From Pseudalkalibacillus sp052246725 (lineage in GTDB: Bacteria > Bacillota > Bacilli > Bacillales > Fictibacillaceae), in the NCBI GenBank assembly GCA_052246725.1, contig JBQQCL010000021.1: a DNA stretch of 64,000 nucleotides. One strand, written 5' to 3'. Under the pieces are notes generated by a model, which was not told the origin of the DNA, did no database searches, and saw only the letters and a program-made list of their open reading frames with translations. Made by a program: the position numbers and the translations under genes. Of the stretch, positions 7,109 to 16,648 are shown piece after piece; positions within the stretch are counted from its first letter, which is position 1, and each line of letters starts with the position of its first letter.

Positions 7109-8479
7109 ATGGCAAAGAGAAAAACAAGTTTCTTATGCTCGGATTGCGGGTATGATTCTCCAAAATGGATGGGGAAATGTCCTGGATGTGGACAGTGGAA
7201 TACGATGGTGGAAGAAATCACCCAACCTGAGAAAGGACATCGCAGATCCTTTCAAACCGGAGGATCCAGTCAGAAGCCCGCTCCGATCACGAAAATAAAA
7301 AGTGAAAAAGAACCTAGGATCAATACGCAGATCAATGAATTGAACCGAGTGCTGGGTGGAGGGATTGTCCCAGGATCGCTCGTTTTGGTCGGCGGAGATC
7401 CCGGTATCGGGAAATCCACCCTGTTGCTGCAGACGTCTGCCAAACTCGCTCAATACAACCATACCGTCTTGTATATATCCGGGGAAGAATCGATCAAACA
7501 GACGAAATTGAGAGCACAAAGACTTGGAATCAATCATGATAACCTTTATGTCCATGCTGAAACAGATATGGATCTGATCGAAAAAGCGATTGAAGAAATC
7601 AACCCCAGCCTATTGATCATCGATTCGATTCAGACTGTTTTCCGAGCTGAAATCACCTCTGCACCAGGAAGTGTTTCGCAAGTAAGGGAATGCACATCCC
7701 AGTTCATGAGAATTTCGAAGACGAATGGAATTGCAACGTTTATTGTAGGACACGTTACTAAGGAAGGATCAATCGCAGGTCCTCGCTTACTTGAACATAT
7801 GGTAGATGCTGTTCTTTATTTTGAAGGAGAGAGGCATCATACGTATCGGATACTACGTGCTGTAAAAAACCGTTTTGGATCTACAAATGAAATCGGTGTT
7901 TTTGAAATGAAGGAAGCAGGGTTAGACGAAGTCGAGAACCCCTCTGAAGTCTTTTTAGAAGAACGATCGGACGGTGCAGCTGGTTCTGCTATCGTGGCTT
8001 CCATGGAAGGAACACGACCCGTTCTCGTAGAAATACAGGCATTAGTATCACCGACAAGCTTTGGCAATCCGCGCCGGATGGGGAGCGGGATCGATCATAA
8101 CAAGGTTTCCCTTTTGATGGCAGTCCTTGAAAAAAGGGTAGGGTTATTGATGCAGAATCAGGATGCGTATGTCAATGTTGCTGGAGGTGTCCGATTGGAT
8201 GAACCTGCGGTGGACCTGGCAATTGCAGTGAGTATCGCCTCCAGTTTCAAAGATAAACCTACGAAACCTACCGATGTGTACATAGGCGAAATCGGTTTGA
8301 CCGGGGAAGTGCGACGTGTCTCACGTGTTGAACAACGTGTTCACGAGGTTGCAAAGCTAGGGTTCAAACGGGTCATCCTGCCTGAGAAGAATATAGGAGG
8401 ATGGACAGTCCCTGAAGGAATAGAAGTTGTCGGTGTATCATCTGTTCAAGATACGCTACGCCACACATTAGGAGGATGA
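7109..8479 (+). CDS. radA: RadA (Sms), DNA branch-migration ATPase
   Basis: A 456-residue RecA-like ATPase that promotes branch migration in recombination and repair. It has an N-terminal zinc finger (C10, C13, C24, C27). The Walker A motif is GGDPGIGKST near residue 95, and the RadA-specific KNRFG motif near 250 follows. The C-terminal Lon-protease-like domain (about 280-456) is not expected to be catalytic. It is followed after 3 bp by disA, which it is known to contact in B. subtilis. The RBS is weak (GGGGAAAAAATAG). Confidence 0.96.
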   Translation: MAKRKTSFLCSDCGYDSPKWMGKCPGCGQWNTMVEEITQPEKGHRRSFQTGGSSQKPAPITKIKSEKEPRINTQINELNRVLGGGIVPGSLVLVGGDPGIGKSTLLLQTSAKLAQYNHTVLYISGEESIKQTKLRAQRLGINHDNLYVHAETDMDLIEKAIEEINPSLLIIDSIQTVFRAEITSAPGSVSQVRECTSQFMRISKTNGIATFIVGHVTKEGSIAGPRLLEHMVDAVLYFEGERHHTYRILRAVKNRFGSTNEIGVFEMKEAGLDEVENPSEVFLEERSDGAAGSAIVASMEGTRPVLVEIQALVSPTSFGNPRRMGSGIDHNKVSLLMAVLEKRVGLLMQNQDAYVNVAGGVRLDEPAVDLAIAVSIASSFKDKPTKPTDVYIGEIGLTGEVRRVSRVEQRVHEVAKLGFKRVILPEKNIGGWTVPEGIEVVGVSSVQDTLRHTLGG

Positions 8480-8482
8480 TGC

Positions 8483-9556
8483 ATGGACGTTACCATGAAA
8501 GAACTGATTGTAAGTAAAATGCTTCAATATATAGCACCTGGAACGCCTTTACGTGATGGAATCGATAACGTTCTAAGGGCGAAAACCGGTGGATTGATTG
8601 TCGTCGGCTGCAATGACAAGGTCCAGAAGCTTGTCGATGGCGGTTTTTCGATCAATTGCCGCTTCTCTCCAGCTTATTTATACGAATTGGCGAAGATGGA
8701 TGGCGCAATTATTTTAAATGATGAAGGAAATCGAATCTTATTTGCGAATACTCAACTAATACCAGATACATCGATACCTTCAAAAGAGACAGGGATACGG
8801 CACCGTACCGCAGAACGTGTTGCCAAGCAAACCGGAAATCTAGTAGTTTCCATTTCACAGAGAAGGAATGTCATCACGTTGTATCAAGGGAATATTCGTT
8901 ATTCCTTGCAGGATATCGGTGTAATTCTGACAAAAGCCAATCAAGCATTGCAGACGCTGGAAAAATATAAATCCGTCCTTGATCAGAGTCTGACTGATCT
9001 TGGGGCGCTCGAGTTTGAAGAACTGGTTACCTTCCAGGAGGTTTCCCAGGTTATCCATCGCATCGAAATGGTACTCCGTATCCGTAACGAAATCATCAAG
9101 TATGTAAACGAACTCGGATCCGAGGGGCGTTTGATCAGCATGCAGATGGAGGAACTCGTATCCAATATCGAATCGGAAGCCGCTCTCATTGTGAAAGATT
9201 ATGCTAAAGATTCGAAAGTAGATCCATATCGGACCTTAAATGAACTGAAAAAACTTTCCAGTGAAGAATTATTAGAAGAAAATGCGATTGTGCGGTTATT
9301 AGGTTACCTCCCATCAGCGAATATATATGAAGAGCCGGTCAAGCCAAGGGGCTATCGTATTTTGCATAAAATACCGAGATTGCCTTCCCTTATCATTGAA
9401 AATCTCGTCCAACATTTCAAACACCTTCAAAATACATTGAAGGCTTCGATTGAAGAATTGGATGAAGTAGAGGGCATCGGAGAAATCCGTGCTCGGAAAA
9501 TCAAGGATGGTTTGAAGCGGATCCAAGAGCAGCTGTTTCTTGATCGCCATATCTGA
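8483..9556 (+). CDS. disA: DisA, diadenylate cyclase and DNA-integrity scanning protein
   Basis: A 357-residue enzyme that makes cyclic di-AMP from ATP while scanning DNA, stopping at branched structures and delaying sporulation. The N-terminal DAC domain shows the catalytic DGA (73-75) and RHRTA (106-110) motifs. A helical linker follows, then a C-terminal RuvA-like helix-hairpin-helix DNA-binding region (VEGIGEIRARKIKDGLKR). The RBS overlaps the end of radA and the gap is only 3 bp, so the two are co-expressed. Confidence 0.97.
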   Translation: MDVTMKELIVSKMLQYIAPGTPLRDGIDNVLRAKTGGLIVVGCNDKVQKLVDGGFSINCRFSPAYLYELAKMDGAIILNDEGNRILFANTQLIPDTSIPSKETGIRHRTAERVAKQTGNLVVSISQRRNVITLYQGNIRYSLQDIGVILTKANQALQTLEKYKSVLDQSLTDLGALEFEELVTFQEVSQVIHRIEMVLRIRNEIIKYVNELGSEGRLISMQMEELVSNIESEAALIVKDYAKDSKVDPYRTLNELKKLSSEELLEENAIVRLLGYLPSANIYEEPVKPRGYRILHKIPRLPSLIIENLVQHFKHLQNTLKASIEELDEVEGIGEIRARKIKDGLKRIQEQLFLDRHI

Positions 9557-9679
9557 CATAAAATAGATAGGATTACGAGTTCAAATGACTGTATTTTTCA
9601 TGTAATTTTATGTAAAATGATAGCAATAGGTTTCAAATTTGATGAACTGTCTATAATGAAAAGAAGGAGGTGAACAATT

Positions 9680-10789
9680 TTGTTAAAGCGAATTGTTCAA
9701 TTGTTTATTATCATCGTGGGTGGGACCCTGGGTTACTTGTATGTACCTGAACTTATACGATTATTAAATAATTTAATTAATATTGGAGATTTACCTGGGT
9801 TCGTTACATCACCTTACATGGGAACTGTCATTGGTGCAATTGTCTTTTACCTAAGTACATTCTGGTTGGCGGATTATATCGTCGGGTTCATCCAATGGAT
9901 TGAGGAATCCTTGATGAAGGCGCCTGTAGCTGATGTGCTCTTTGGTTCATTCGGTTTGATTTTCGGTCTGTTTGTTGCTTATTTAGCCATGTTTGCGTTG
10001 AACAGTATGGAATTGAGTATCGTTGTGAATGTGATCGGCTTTTTCGTCACTGCTTTGTTAGGGTATATCGGGTTCCAGTTCGGTTTCAAGAAACGTGAGG
10101 AGTTAGTCAACGTATTTACTTCAGCACGTTTTGCGAATAAGAAAAAGGAAGCGGAAATCGAAACAAAATCTACGGGCACCGGTATATTGAAAATCCTTGA
10201 TACGAGTGTCATAATTGACGGTAGAATCGCAGATGTTTGTCAGACAGGATTTTTGGAAGGTCCGATCGTCATCCCTCAATTCGTCCTTGAAGAATTGCAG
10301 CATATCGCGGATTCTTCTGATGTATTAAAAAGGAATAGAGGACGTCGGGGGCTCGATATCCTGAACCGGATCCAAAAAGAGCTTGCTGTCAAAGTTGAAA
10401 TCTACGAAGGTGACTTTGAAGACGTTCAAGAAGTTGATAGTAAGCTTGTGAAGCTAGGGAAATTAGTCTCTGGAATGGTCGTAACGAATGATTATAACCT
10501 GAATAAGGTATGTGAGTTCCAGGGTGTTCCAGTGTTGAATATCAATGATTTAGCCAATGCTGTCAAACCAGTGGTCCTTCCAGGAGAAGAACTGAATGTT
10601 CAGGTGATCAAAGACGGAAAGGAACAGAATCAAGGTGTGGGATATCTTGATGATGGCACAATGATCGTTGTGGAAGATGGACGTGATTATATCGGTAAAA
10701 CGATTGATGTCCTGGTTACAAGTGTGCTCCAAACATCTGCCGGTCGAATGATTTTTGCAAAGCCTAAACTGTTAGAAAAGGCTCTGTAA
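9680..10789 (+). CDS. yacL: PIN/TRAM-domain membrane protein (YacL)
   Basis: A 369-residue protein with four hydrophobic segments in the first 140 residues. A PIN-like nuclease fold (about 175-290, from ILDTSVIIDGRIADV with acidic residues) and a C-terminal TRAM domain follow. The family is conserved beside disA in Bacilli; its biochemical role is unproven and an RNase activity is only inferred from the PIN fold. The start is TTG (9680), decided by a very strong AAGAAGGAGGTGA 7 bases upstream. A TATAAT at 9652-9657 may belong to a local promoter, but no good -35 is seen. Confidence 0.9.
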   Translation: MLKRIVQLFIIIVGGTLGYLYVPELIRLLNNLINIGDLPGFVTSPYMGTVIGAIVFYLSTFWLADYIVGFIQWIEESLMKAPVADVLFGSFGLIFGLFVAYLAMFALNSMELSIVVNVIGFFVTALLGYIGFQFGFKKREELVNVFTSARFANKKKEAEIETKSTGTGILKILDTSVIIDGRIADVCQTGFLEGPIVIPQFVLEELQHIADSSDVLKRNRGRRGLDILNRIQKELAVKVEIYEGDFEDVQEVDSKLVKLGKLVSGMVVTNDYNLNKVCEFQGVPVLNINDLANAVKPVVLPGEELNVQVIKDGKEQNQGVGYLDDGTMIVVEDGRDYIGKTIDVLVTSVLQTSAGRMIFAKPKLLEKAL

Positions 10790-10805
10790 TCCTTTCGGAA
10801 AGTAG

Positions 10806-11513
10806 ATGAGATGTGTGGATTATGTCGTGATCATTCCTGCTGCCGGTCAAGGTAAACGGATGGGTGCAGGTAAGAATAAACAATTCATAACACTTCAAGG
10901 AATACCACTTATCGTTCATACCTTGCGGATTTTTCAAGAGGATGATTGGTGCAGTGGTATTATCCTTGTCGGAAATAAAAACGAGTTGGCTGAACTCGAA
11001 CGGATCGTCGCCACTTATAAGTTGGATAAAGTTGAACATATAATCCCAGGCGGTCATGAAAGACAACATAGCGTGTATGAGGGAGTAAAAGCGATTGATT
11101 CAGAAACGCTCGTATTGATTCATGATGGCGCCAGACCGTTCGTTTCGATTGAATCCATCCATAACCTTGTTACGAAAACAAAAGATTGTGGTGCAGCTGT
11201 TCTTGCAGTACCGATTAAAGACACAGTGAAGCGGATCAATCAGAATACCGTCATCGAGACTGTGGATCGAAGTAGCTTGTGGGCTGTTCAAACCCCACAA
11301 GCTTTTCATCTGTCCCTTATCCGGGATGCACATGAAGCTGCTGCAGAGAAAGGGCATCTTGGTACAGATGATGCTAGTCTGGTTGAACATTTTGGACAAC
11401 CTGTGTCGATCGTAAAAGGGGATTATCTGAATATCAAGTTGACGACAAAGGAAGATTTGTTGTTTGCGAATGCAATCATTCGGGAGAGGGAGGCGCAACA
11501 AAAGGATGTTTAG
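10806..11513 (+). CDS. ispD: IspD, 2-C-methyl-D-erythritol 4-phosphate cytidylyltransferase
   Basis: A 235-residue enzyme of the MEP isoprenoid pathway that transfers CMP to MEP. The nucleotide-binding signature PAAGQGKRMG (11-20), KQF and the DGARPFV motif near 106 are present. The ATG at 10806 gives nine residues before PAAG; a GTG at 10815 is an alternative and the RBS is weak. Its last eight bases overlap ispF, the next enzyme but one in the same pathway, so they are translationally coupled. Confidence 0.96.
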   Translation: MRCVDYVVIIPAAGQGKRMGAGKNKQFITLQGIPLIVHTLRIFQEDDWCSGIILVGNKNELAELERIVATYKLDKVEHIIPGGHERQHSVYEGVKAIDSETLVLIHDGARPFVSIESIHNLVTKTKDCGAAVLAVPIKDTVKRINQNTVIETVDRSSLWAVQTPQAFHLSLIRDAHEAAAEKGHLGTDDASLVEHFGQPVSIVKGDYLNIKLTTKEDLLFANAIIREREAQQKDV

Positions 11514-11979
11514 GATAGGACAAGGCTTTGATGTACATCAATTGGTTGAGGGGAGGCCGCTTATCGTCGGAGGTGTAACCATCCCGTACGAAAAAGGTCT
11601 GCTCGGACATTCTGACGCAGATGTCCTCTTGCATGTCATCACCGATGCCGTTCTCGGCGCAATCGGTGAAGGTGATCTTGGAAAACACTTCCCAGATACG
11701 AGTGATGATTTTAAAGATATCGATTCGAAAATCCTATTGAAGCATGCGTATGAACTGGGTAAAGAAAAAGGATTTTCACTCGGGAATGTGGACGCAACGA
11801 TCATCGCCCAGCGCCCGAAAATGGCTCCTTATATTGAAGACATGAGAAACGTCGTCGCTGAATTGCTTGAGGCTGAACTTGATCAAGTGAACATAAAAGC
11901 GACCACGACGGAAAAACTAGGTTTTACGGGTAGAGGAGAGGGAATCGCTGCCCAGGCAGTCGTTTTATTGGAGAAATAG
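11506..11979 (+). CDS. ispF: IspF, 2-C-methyl-D-erythritol 2,4-cyclodiphosphate synthase
   Basis: A 157-residue trimeric MEP-pathway enzyme that cyclises CDP-ME 2-phosphate. Metal ligands D9, H11 (GFDVHQ) and H43 are seen, as are the conserved GHSDADVLLH and TTTEKLGFTGRGEG motifs. The start is the ATG at 11506, inside the ispD stop region (ATGTTTAG). An in-frame ATG at 11464 would add 14 unconserved residues. Confidence 0.97.
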   Translation: MFRIGQGFDVHQLVEGRPLIVGGVTIPYEKGLLGHSDADVLLHVITDAVLGAIGEGDLGKHFPDTSDDFKDIDSKILLKHAYELGKEKGFSLGNVDATIIAQRPKMAPYIEDMRNVVAELLEAELDQVNIKATTTEKLGFTGRGEGIAAQAVVLLEK

Positions 11980-11982
11980 CAA

Positions 11983-12011
11983 TTCCTGTTGGTGGGAATC
12001 ATTAACAGGAA
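11983..12011 (+). other. Perfect 8-bp stem-loop between ispF and gltX
   Basis: TTCCTGTT (11983-11990) pairs exactly with AACAGGAA (12004-12011) around a 13-base loop. No T-run follows, so it is not a standard intrinsic terminator. It may stabilise or separate the ispF and gltX messages. Confidence 0.5.
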
Positions 12012-12068
12012 GGTGCTTTACAACTATGATAGAATAGCTACAAAGAAAATGTGGAAGGTGAGATCATT

Positions 12069-13535
12069 ATGTCTAACGTAAGAGTTCGTTATGCACCAAG
12101 TCCAACAGGACATTTACATATCGGTAATGCGCGTGCGGCTTTGTTCAATTACTTGTTTGCCCGCAGCCAGAACGGGACATTCGTAATTCGTATTGAAGAT
12201 ACCGATCAAAAAAGAAATGTAGAAGGCGGCGAATACAGCCAGCTCAACTATTTGAAATGGCTTGGCATCGATTGGGATGAAAGTGTCGATGTCGGTGGTG
12301 ACTACGGTCCATATCGCCAGATGGAGCGTATTGATATTTACCGCGAACACTACAATGATCTGCTCGATCGAGGTTTAGCATATAAATGCTATTGTACGGA
12401 AGAAGAACTCGAACAAGAAAGAGAAGAACAGCAGGCGCGCGGCGAAATGCCTCGCTATTCCGGAAAGTGCCGCCACTTGACGACAGACGAGCGGGAAAAG
12501 CTTGCGGCAGAAGGAAGAAAACCAAGTATCCGTTTTGCGGTTCCACGTGGAAAGGAATATTCGTTCATCGACATCGTAAAAGATCGCGTAACCTTCGAAT
12601 CTGATGGAATCGGTGACTGGGTCATCGTGAAAAAAGATGGCATTCCGACATACAACTTCGCAGTTGCTGTTGATGACCATCATATGAAGATTTCTCATGT
12701 TTTACGCGGAGACGATCATATTTCGAATACGCCGAAGCAACAGATGATTTATGAAGCCTTCGGATGGGATGAACCGAAATTCGGTCATATGACCTTGATC
12801 GTTAACGAAAACCGCAAAAAGCTCAGTAAGCGTGATGAATCGACGATCCAATTCATCGAACAATATGAAGACCTCGGCTATTTACCTGAGGCGTTATTCA
12901 ACTTCATCGCTTTGCTTGGCTGGTCTCCAAAAGGGGAAGAGGAGCTGTTCACGAAAGAACAGTTCATCGAAATTTTTGATGCAGACCGATTGTCTAAAGC
13001 GGCAGCAGTATTCGATACGAAAAAATTGGAATGGATGAACAACCAATATATCAAACAAGCCGACTTCGATCGTGTACTGAATTTGACTGTTCCCCACCTA
13101 GAGCGTGCTGGACGTGTTCCTGAAGAGCGTAATGAACAACAGGAAGCTTGGGTTCGTAAGCTTGTCGCCCTATATCAAGAGCAGCTTACGTTTGGAGCGG
13201 AAATTGTACCTTTGACGGAATTGTTCTTCAACAAATCTGTTGATTACAATGAAGCAGCTGCTGAGGTATTAAGCGAAGAACAAGTTCCCGAAGTATTGAC
13301 CGGATTGATTGAACAAATCAGGCCGATGGAGACATTCGAACCTGCTGAAATCAAGTCTGCGATCAAAGCAACGCAAAAAGCGACCGGACACAAAGGCAAG
13401 AAGTTGTTCATGCCGATCCGTGTAGCGGCGACAGGCCAGTCCCACGGACCAGAACTTCCGGATTCCTTATCATTGCTTGGTAAAGATGTGGTCATCGCAA
13501 GGCTAGAAGATGCAATCCAGCAATTCGGAAACTAA
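12069..13535 (+). CDS. gltX: GltX, glutamyl-tRNA synthetase
   Basis: A 488-residue class I aminoacyl-tRNA synthetase. The HIGH-type motif is HLHIGN (15-20) after RYAPSPTG, and the KMSKS-type motif is KLSKR near residue 250. In Bacillaceae it also charges tRNA-Gln with Glu for later amidation by GatCAB. The start is the ATG at 12069 with AAGGTGA 7 bases upstream; an in-frame GTG at 12051 is less likely. It is followed by the cysteine T-box leader, the classic gltX-cysE-cysS arrangement. Confidence 0.97.
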   Translation: MSNVRVRYAPSPTGHLHIGNARAALFNYLFARSQNGTFVIRIEDTDQKRNVEGGEYSQLNYLKWLGIDWDESVDVGGDYGPYRQMERIDIYREHYNDLLDRGLAYKCYCTEEELEQEREEQQARGEMPRYSGKCRHLTTDEREKLAAEGRKPSIRFAVPRGKEYSFIDIVKDRVTFESDGIGDWVIVKKDGIPTYNFAVAVDDHHMKISHVLRGDDHISNTPKQQMIYEAFGWDEPKFGHMTLIVNENRKKLSKRDESTIQFIEQYEDLGYLPEALFNFIALLGWSPKGEEELFTKEQFIEIFDADRLSKAAAVFDTKKLEWMNNQYIKQADFDRVLNLTVPHLERAGRVPEERNEQQEAWVRKLVALYQEQLTFGAEIVPLTELFFNKSVDYNEAAAEVLSEEQVPEVLTGLIEQIRPMETFEPAEIKSAIKATQKATGHKGKKLFMPIRVAATGQSHGPELPDSLSLLGKDVVIARLEDAIQQFGN

Positions 13536-13589
13536 ACGATACACATTTTAAGTGAAATGTAATATAGTAAAAAGAAAACAATGACAATA

Positions 13590-13827
13590 AATCTGTGAAG
13601 AGGAGAAGTAAGGTGTGCCATTTCTTAGTAGAGAGAACCATCATCGGCTGAAAGTGGTTCAAGAAAGGACGCCCGAAATGCACCTCTGAGACTCTTATTG
13701 AAACGAGTAGATAGGAGCGGTTCTTCCACCGTTAGAGGAAGCTGAGAGAGAAGAGCATTCGTTCTTCTAAACAGAGTGGGACCGCGCCAAAAGCGTCTCT
13801 GTGAGTGATCACAGAGGCGTTTTTTTA
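13590..13827 (+). promoter_or_regulatory. T-box riboswitch, cysteine-specific, ahead of cysE
   Basis: The hallmark T-box sequence GAGTGGGACCGCG lies at 13773-13785. Stem I begins after AGAGGAGAAGTA, and GAAATGCAC (about 13675-13683) offers the specifier codon TGC (Cys) at 13679-13681, followed by A. It ends in a terminator with a GCGTCTCTGTG/CACAGAGGCGT stem and seven T (13791-13827), which competes with the antiterminator. Uncharged tRNA-Cys should therefore switch on cysE-cysS and the genes behind. Confidence 0.93.
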
Positions 13828-13947
13828 TGTTTTCCCTTTTGCTCCCCCAGTCTCTTTTCGTTTGAAAAAGAATGCAGTTCCAAGAGACTTTATGAAAAAC
13901 AGTGTTGAATAGGAGTGCGACACTCCTTCGGGGAAAGCGAACAGGTG

Positions 13948-14081
13948 TAACGGACATGAGAGACGTTATCTGTGAACAAAACAGCTGATTTTCCATATTT
14001 TTCACTAAATAAGGTCCCTGGTGTCCGTTAGCATCTCAATTAATATTAAAAACGGCTAAATAAGGTCTCCTGTGTCCGTTA
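13948..14081 (+). repeat. TAACGGACA composite array A (three of four units)
   Basis: One forward unit starts at 13948 and two inverted units end at 14030 and 14081. The inner distance (82 bp) and outer distance (51 bp) equal those of arrays B and C. The fourth unit, predicted to start at 13897, is missing. The array lies between the T-box terminator and cysE, so it is part of the leader transcript whenever the T-box reads through. Nothing else is recognised in 13828-14172. Confidence 0.85.
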
Positions 14082-14172
14082 AAAGACATCTGGGAATGAA
14101 TATCCCAAACATATCCAAAACGCATTAAAAAGTTTTATCTAAAGAAAATCATAGTGGAGAGGAGTGACGTAT

Positions 14173-14820
14173 ATGTTTAAAACCTTGAAGGAAGATATCG
14201 ATGTGGTATTCGACCAAGACCCTGCTGCAAGAAGCTATTTTGAAGTGATTTTGACCTATTCAGGTCTGCATGCCATTTGGGCACATCGCTTCGCACATTT
14301 TTTCTGGAAAAAGAAATTCTTCTTTTTGGCCCGCGTCATATCGCAATTGAGCCGTTTCATTACTGGTATTGAAATACACCCTGGTGCAAAGGTGGGCAGA
14401 CGCTGTTTCATTGACCATGGAATGGGTGTCGTCATTGGCGAAACATGTGAAATCGGAGATAACGTAACCTTATTCCAGGGCGTAACATTAGGTGGAACCG
14501 GGAAAGAAAAAGGTAAACGTCACCCGACGCTTGAAGATCATACATTGGTTGCAACAGGTGCGAAAGTTTTAGGTTCGATCACAATAGGTAAGTATTCTAA
14601 GGTGGGAGCGGGATCGGTCGTTTTACAAGATGTACCCCAAAATTCCACGGTCGTCGGTATACCCGGCAAGGTAGTGGTTCAAGATGGCGTTCGCGTGAAA
14701 GGGGATCTCGACCATAGTGACCTCCCGGATCCTGTATCGGATAAATTGAAAGTGATGGAGAAAGAAATCGAGCGTTTGAAAGAAGAAATCGAGTTTTTAA
14801 GAAGGAGTGAGTTGAAATGA
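14173..14820 (+). CDS. cysE: CysE, serine O-acetyltransferase
   Basis: A 215-residue enzyme making O-acetylserine from serine and acetyl-CoA, the first step of cysteine synthesis. An N-terminal helical region is followed by the left-handed beta-helix of hexapeptide repeats, including IEIHPGAKVGRR, HGMGVVIGET and GGTGKEKGKRHP. The start is the ATG at 14173 (RBS GAGAGGAGTGA). A GTG at 14164 lies within that RBS. Its stop overlaps the cysS start (ATGA), and both are under the Cys T-box. Confidence 0.96.
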   Translation: MFKTLKEDIDVVFDQDPAARSYFEVILTYSGLHAIWAHRFAHFFWKKKFFFLARVISQLSRFITGIEIHPGAKVGRRCFIDHGMGVVIGETCEIGDNVTLFQGVTLGGTGKEKGKRHPTLEDHTLVATGAKVLGSITIGKYSKVGAGSVVLQDVPQNSTVVGIPGKVVVQDGVRVKGDLDHSDLPDPVSDKLKVMEKEIERLKEEIEFLRRSELK

Positions 14821-16220
14821 GCATTCACATTTATAACACATTGACACGGCAAAAAGAACCATTCAAACCAATTGAAGAAGGAAAAGTGAACATGTATGTG
14901 TGTGGACCGACAGTCTACAACTACATTCATATCGGAAATGCGAGGCCCCCGATCGTCTTCGATACGGTCCGCCGTTATCTCGAGTATCGAGGATATGATG
15001 TTCATTTCATCTCAAACTTCACAGATGTAGATGACAAAATCATCAAGGCTGCAAATGAACTTGGTGAGGAAGTGCCAAGTTTAGCGGAAAGGTTCATAGA
15101 GGCCTACCACAACGATACAACCGAATTGAATGTCAGAAAAGCCGATCTCCATCCACGTGTAACCGAAACAATGGACGATATCATCCAATTCATTGAAACA
15201 TTGATTGAAAAAGGATACGCCTATGAAGCAGGGGGAGACGTCTATTTCAGGACGAAGAAGTTCAAGGATTACGGGAAGCTTTCACAGCAATCGATTGATG
15301 AACTCCGTGTGGGGGCGAGGATCCAGGTAGGAGAACACAAAGAAGATCCGTTAGATTTCGTCTTATGGAAAACAGCCAAAGAAGGAGAAATCTTCTGGGA
15401 AAGCCCATGGGGTAAAGGAAGACCAGGGTGGCATATCGAGTGCTCTGCCATGGTGAAAAAATATCTGGGAGACACAATTGACATCCACGCAGGCGGGCAA
15501 GACCTATCATTTCCTCACCATGAAAACGAGATTGCTCAATCTGAAGCATTGAATGATAAGAAGATGGCAAATTATTGGATGCATAACGGGTATATTAACA
15601 TCAACAATGAAAAAATGTCGAAGTCACTCGGGAATTTCATCCTGTTGCATGACCTAATCAAAAAGGTCGATCCGCAAGCGTTCCGATTCTTCATGCTGAA
15701 TGTACATTACAGACACCCGATTAACTTCACTGAAGAACTGCTTGAAAGTGCAAAGACAAGTTTAGACCGGATCCGAACGACTGTTGAAAACCTAGAACAT
15801 CGTATCGAGCATAGTGCGGATCTGGGTATGGATAATGAAAAATGGCTGCAAAAAATCGAGGATTACAAGCAGCGTTTCATCAAGGAAATGGATGACGATT
15901 TCAACACTTCGAATGCAATCGCAACCCTGTTCGATTTGTCTAAAGAAGCGAATGTATACCTACAAGAAAAGAATACAACCATTGAGGTGTTAGAGAAATT
16001 CGTTTCAGTTATTGCGGAAATCGGAGAGGTTCTAGGGTTAGTTCTTAAAGGTGAAAAAGAGTTATTGGACGAAGACATCGAAGCATTGATTGAAAAACGG
16101 AATCAAGCACGTAAAGAAAAGAACTTTCAACTTGCTGATGAAATCCGAGATAATTTGGTTGAGCAAGGCATCATACTTGAAGATACTCCTCAAGGAGTAA
16201 GGTGGAAACGGAAATCATGA
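14817..16220 (+). CDS. cysS: CysS, cysteinyl-tRNA synthetase
   Basis: A 467-residue class I synthetase. Signatures are the zinc ligand C29 in CGPTVY, HIGN (38-41), the further zinc-site segments HIECSAM and PHHENE, and KMSKS near 270. It overlaps cysE by four bases and mrnC by a few, giving a tightly coupled cluster. Control by the upstream T-box matches its own substrate tRNA. Confidence 0.97.
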   Translation: MSIHIYNTLTRQKEPFKPIEEGKVNMYVCGPTVYNYIHIGNARPPIVFDTVRRYLEYRGYDVHFISNFTDVDDKIIKAANELGEEVPSLAERFIEAYHNDTTELNVRKADLHPRVTETMDDIIQFIETLIEKGYAYEAGGDVYFRTKKFKDYGKLSQQSIDELRVGARIQVGEHKEDPLDFVLWKTAKEGEIFWESPWGKGRPGWHIECSAMVKKYLGDTIDIHAGGQDLSFPHHENEIAQSEALNDKKMANYWMHNGYININNEKMSKSLGNFILLHDLIKKVDPQAFRFFMLNVHYRHPINFTEELLESAKTSLDRIRTTVENLEHRIEHSADLGMDNEKWLQKIEDYKQRFIKEMDDDFNTSNAIATLFDLSKEANVYLQEKNTTIEVLEKFVSVIAEIGEVLGLVLKGEKELLDEDIEALIEKRNQARKEKNFQLADEIRDNLVEQGIILEDTPQGVRWKRKS

Positions 16221-16648
16221 AGGAGCCTTACAGTCAGTCAATTGCAGATCCGAAACAATTAAAATCCTCTGCTCTCGCTTATATTGGGGATGCTGTCTAT
16301 GAAGTGTATATCCGTTCCTATTTGTTAGGGAAAGGAGAGGTTAAACCACACCAGCTGCATAAGCTTTCTACCCGTTATGTTTCAGCCAGGGCTCAAGCAT
16401 CTGTCATTTTGACGATGCTTGAGAACCTTGAATTGACGGAAGAAGAACAAGGCGTGGTCCGTAGAGGAAGGAATAGTAAAATGGGAACGATTCCGAAGAA
16501 TACAGACATCCAGACCTACCGATATGGGACAGCCTTTGAAGCCTTGATTGGATTTCTATATTTATCCGACAGTAAAGAACGTCTGGATTCGATCATTGAA
16601 AAGGCGATAACCATCGTAGAAGAACCTGAAGGAGGGGAAAGCAGATGA
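16217..16648 (+). CDS. mrnC: MrnC, mini-ribonuclease III
   Basis: A 143-residue homodimeric RNase with the RNase III catalytic fold but no double-stranded RNA-binding domain. In B. subtilis it trims the 3' and 5' ends of 23S precursor. Catalytic acids are visible in YIGDAVYEV (D25, E29), and the second conserved acidic helix is FEALIG. I chose the ATG at 16217, which overlaps the cysS stop. A GTG at 16202 would give 148 residues and a 19-base overlap, and cannot be excluded. Confidence 0.93.
   Translation: MKEPYSQSIADPKQLKSSALAYIGDAVYEVYIRSYLLGKGEVKPHQLHKLSTRYVSARAQASVILTMLENLELTEEEQGVVRRGRNSKMGTIPKNTDIQTYRYGTAFEALIGFLYLSDSKERLDSIIEKAITIVEEPEGGESR

Noticed and set aside
13625..14005. Minus-strand 126-codon frame upstream of cysE
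   Set aside because: It overlaps the T-box riboswitch and array A, has no RBS and resembles nothing I know.
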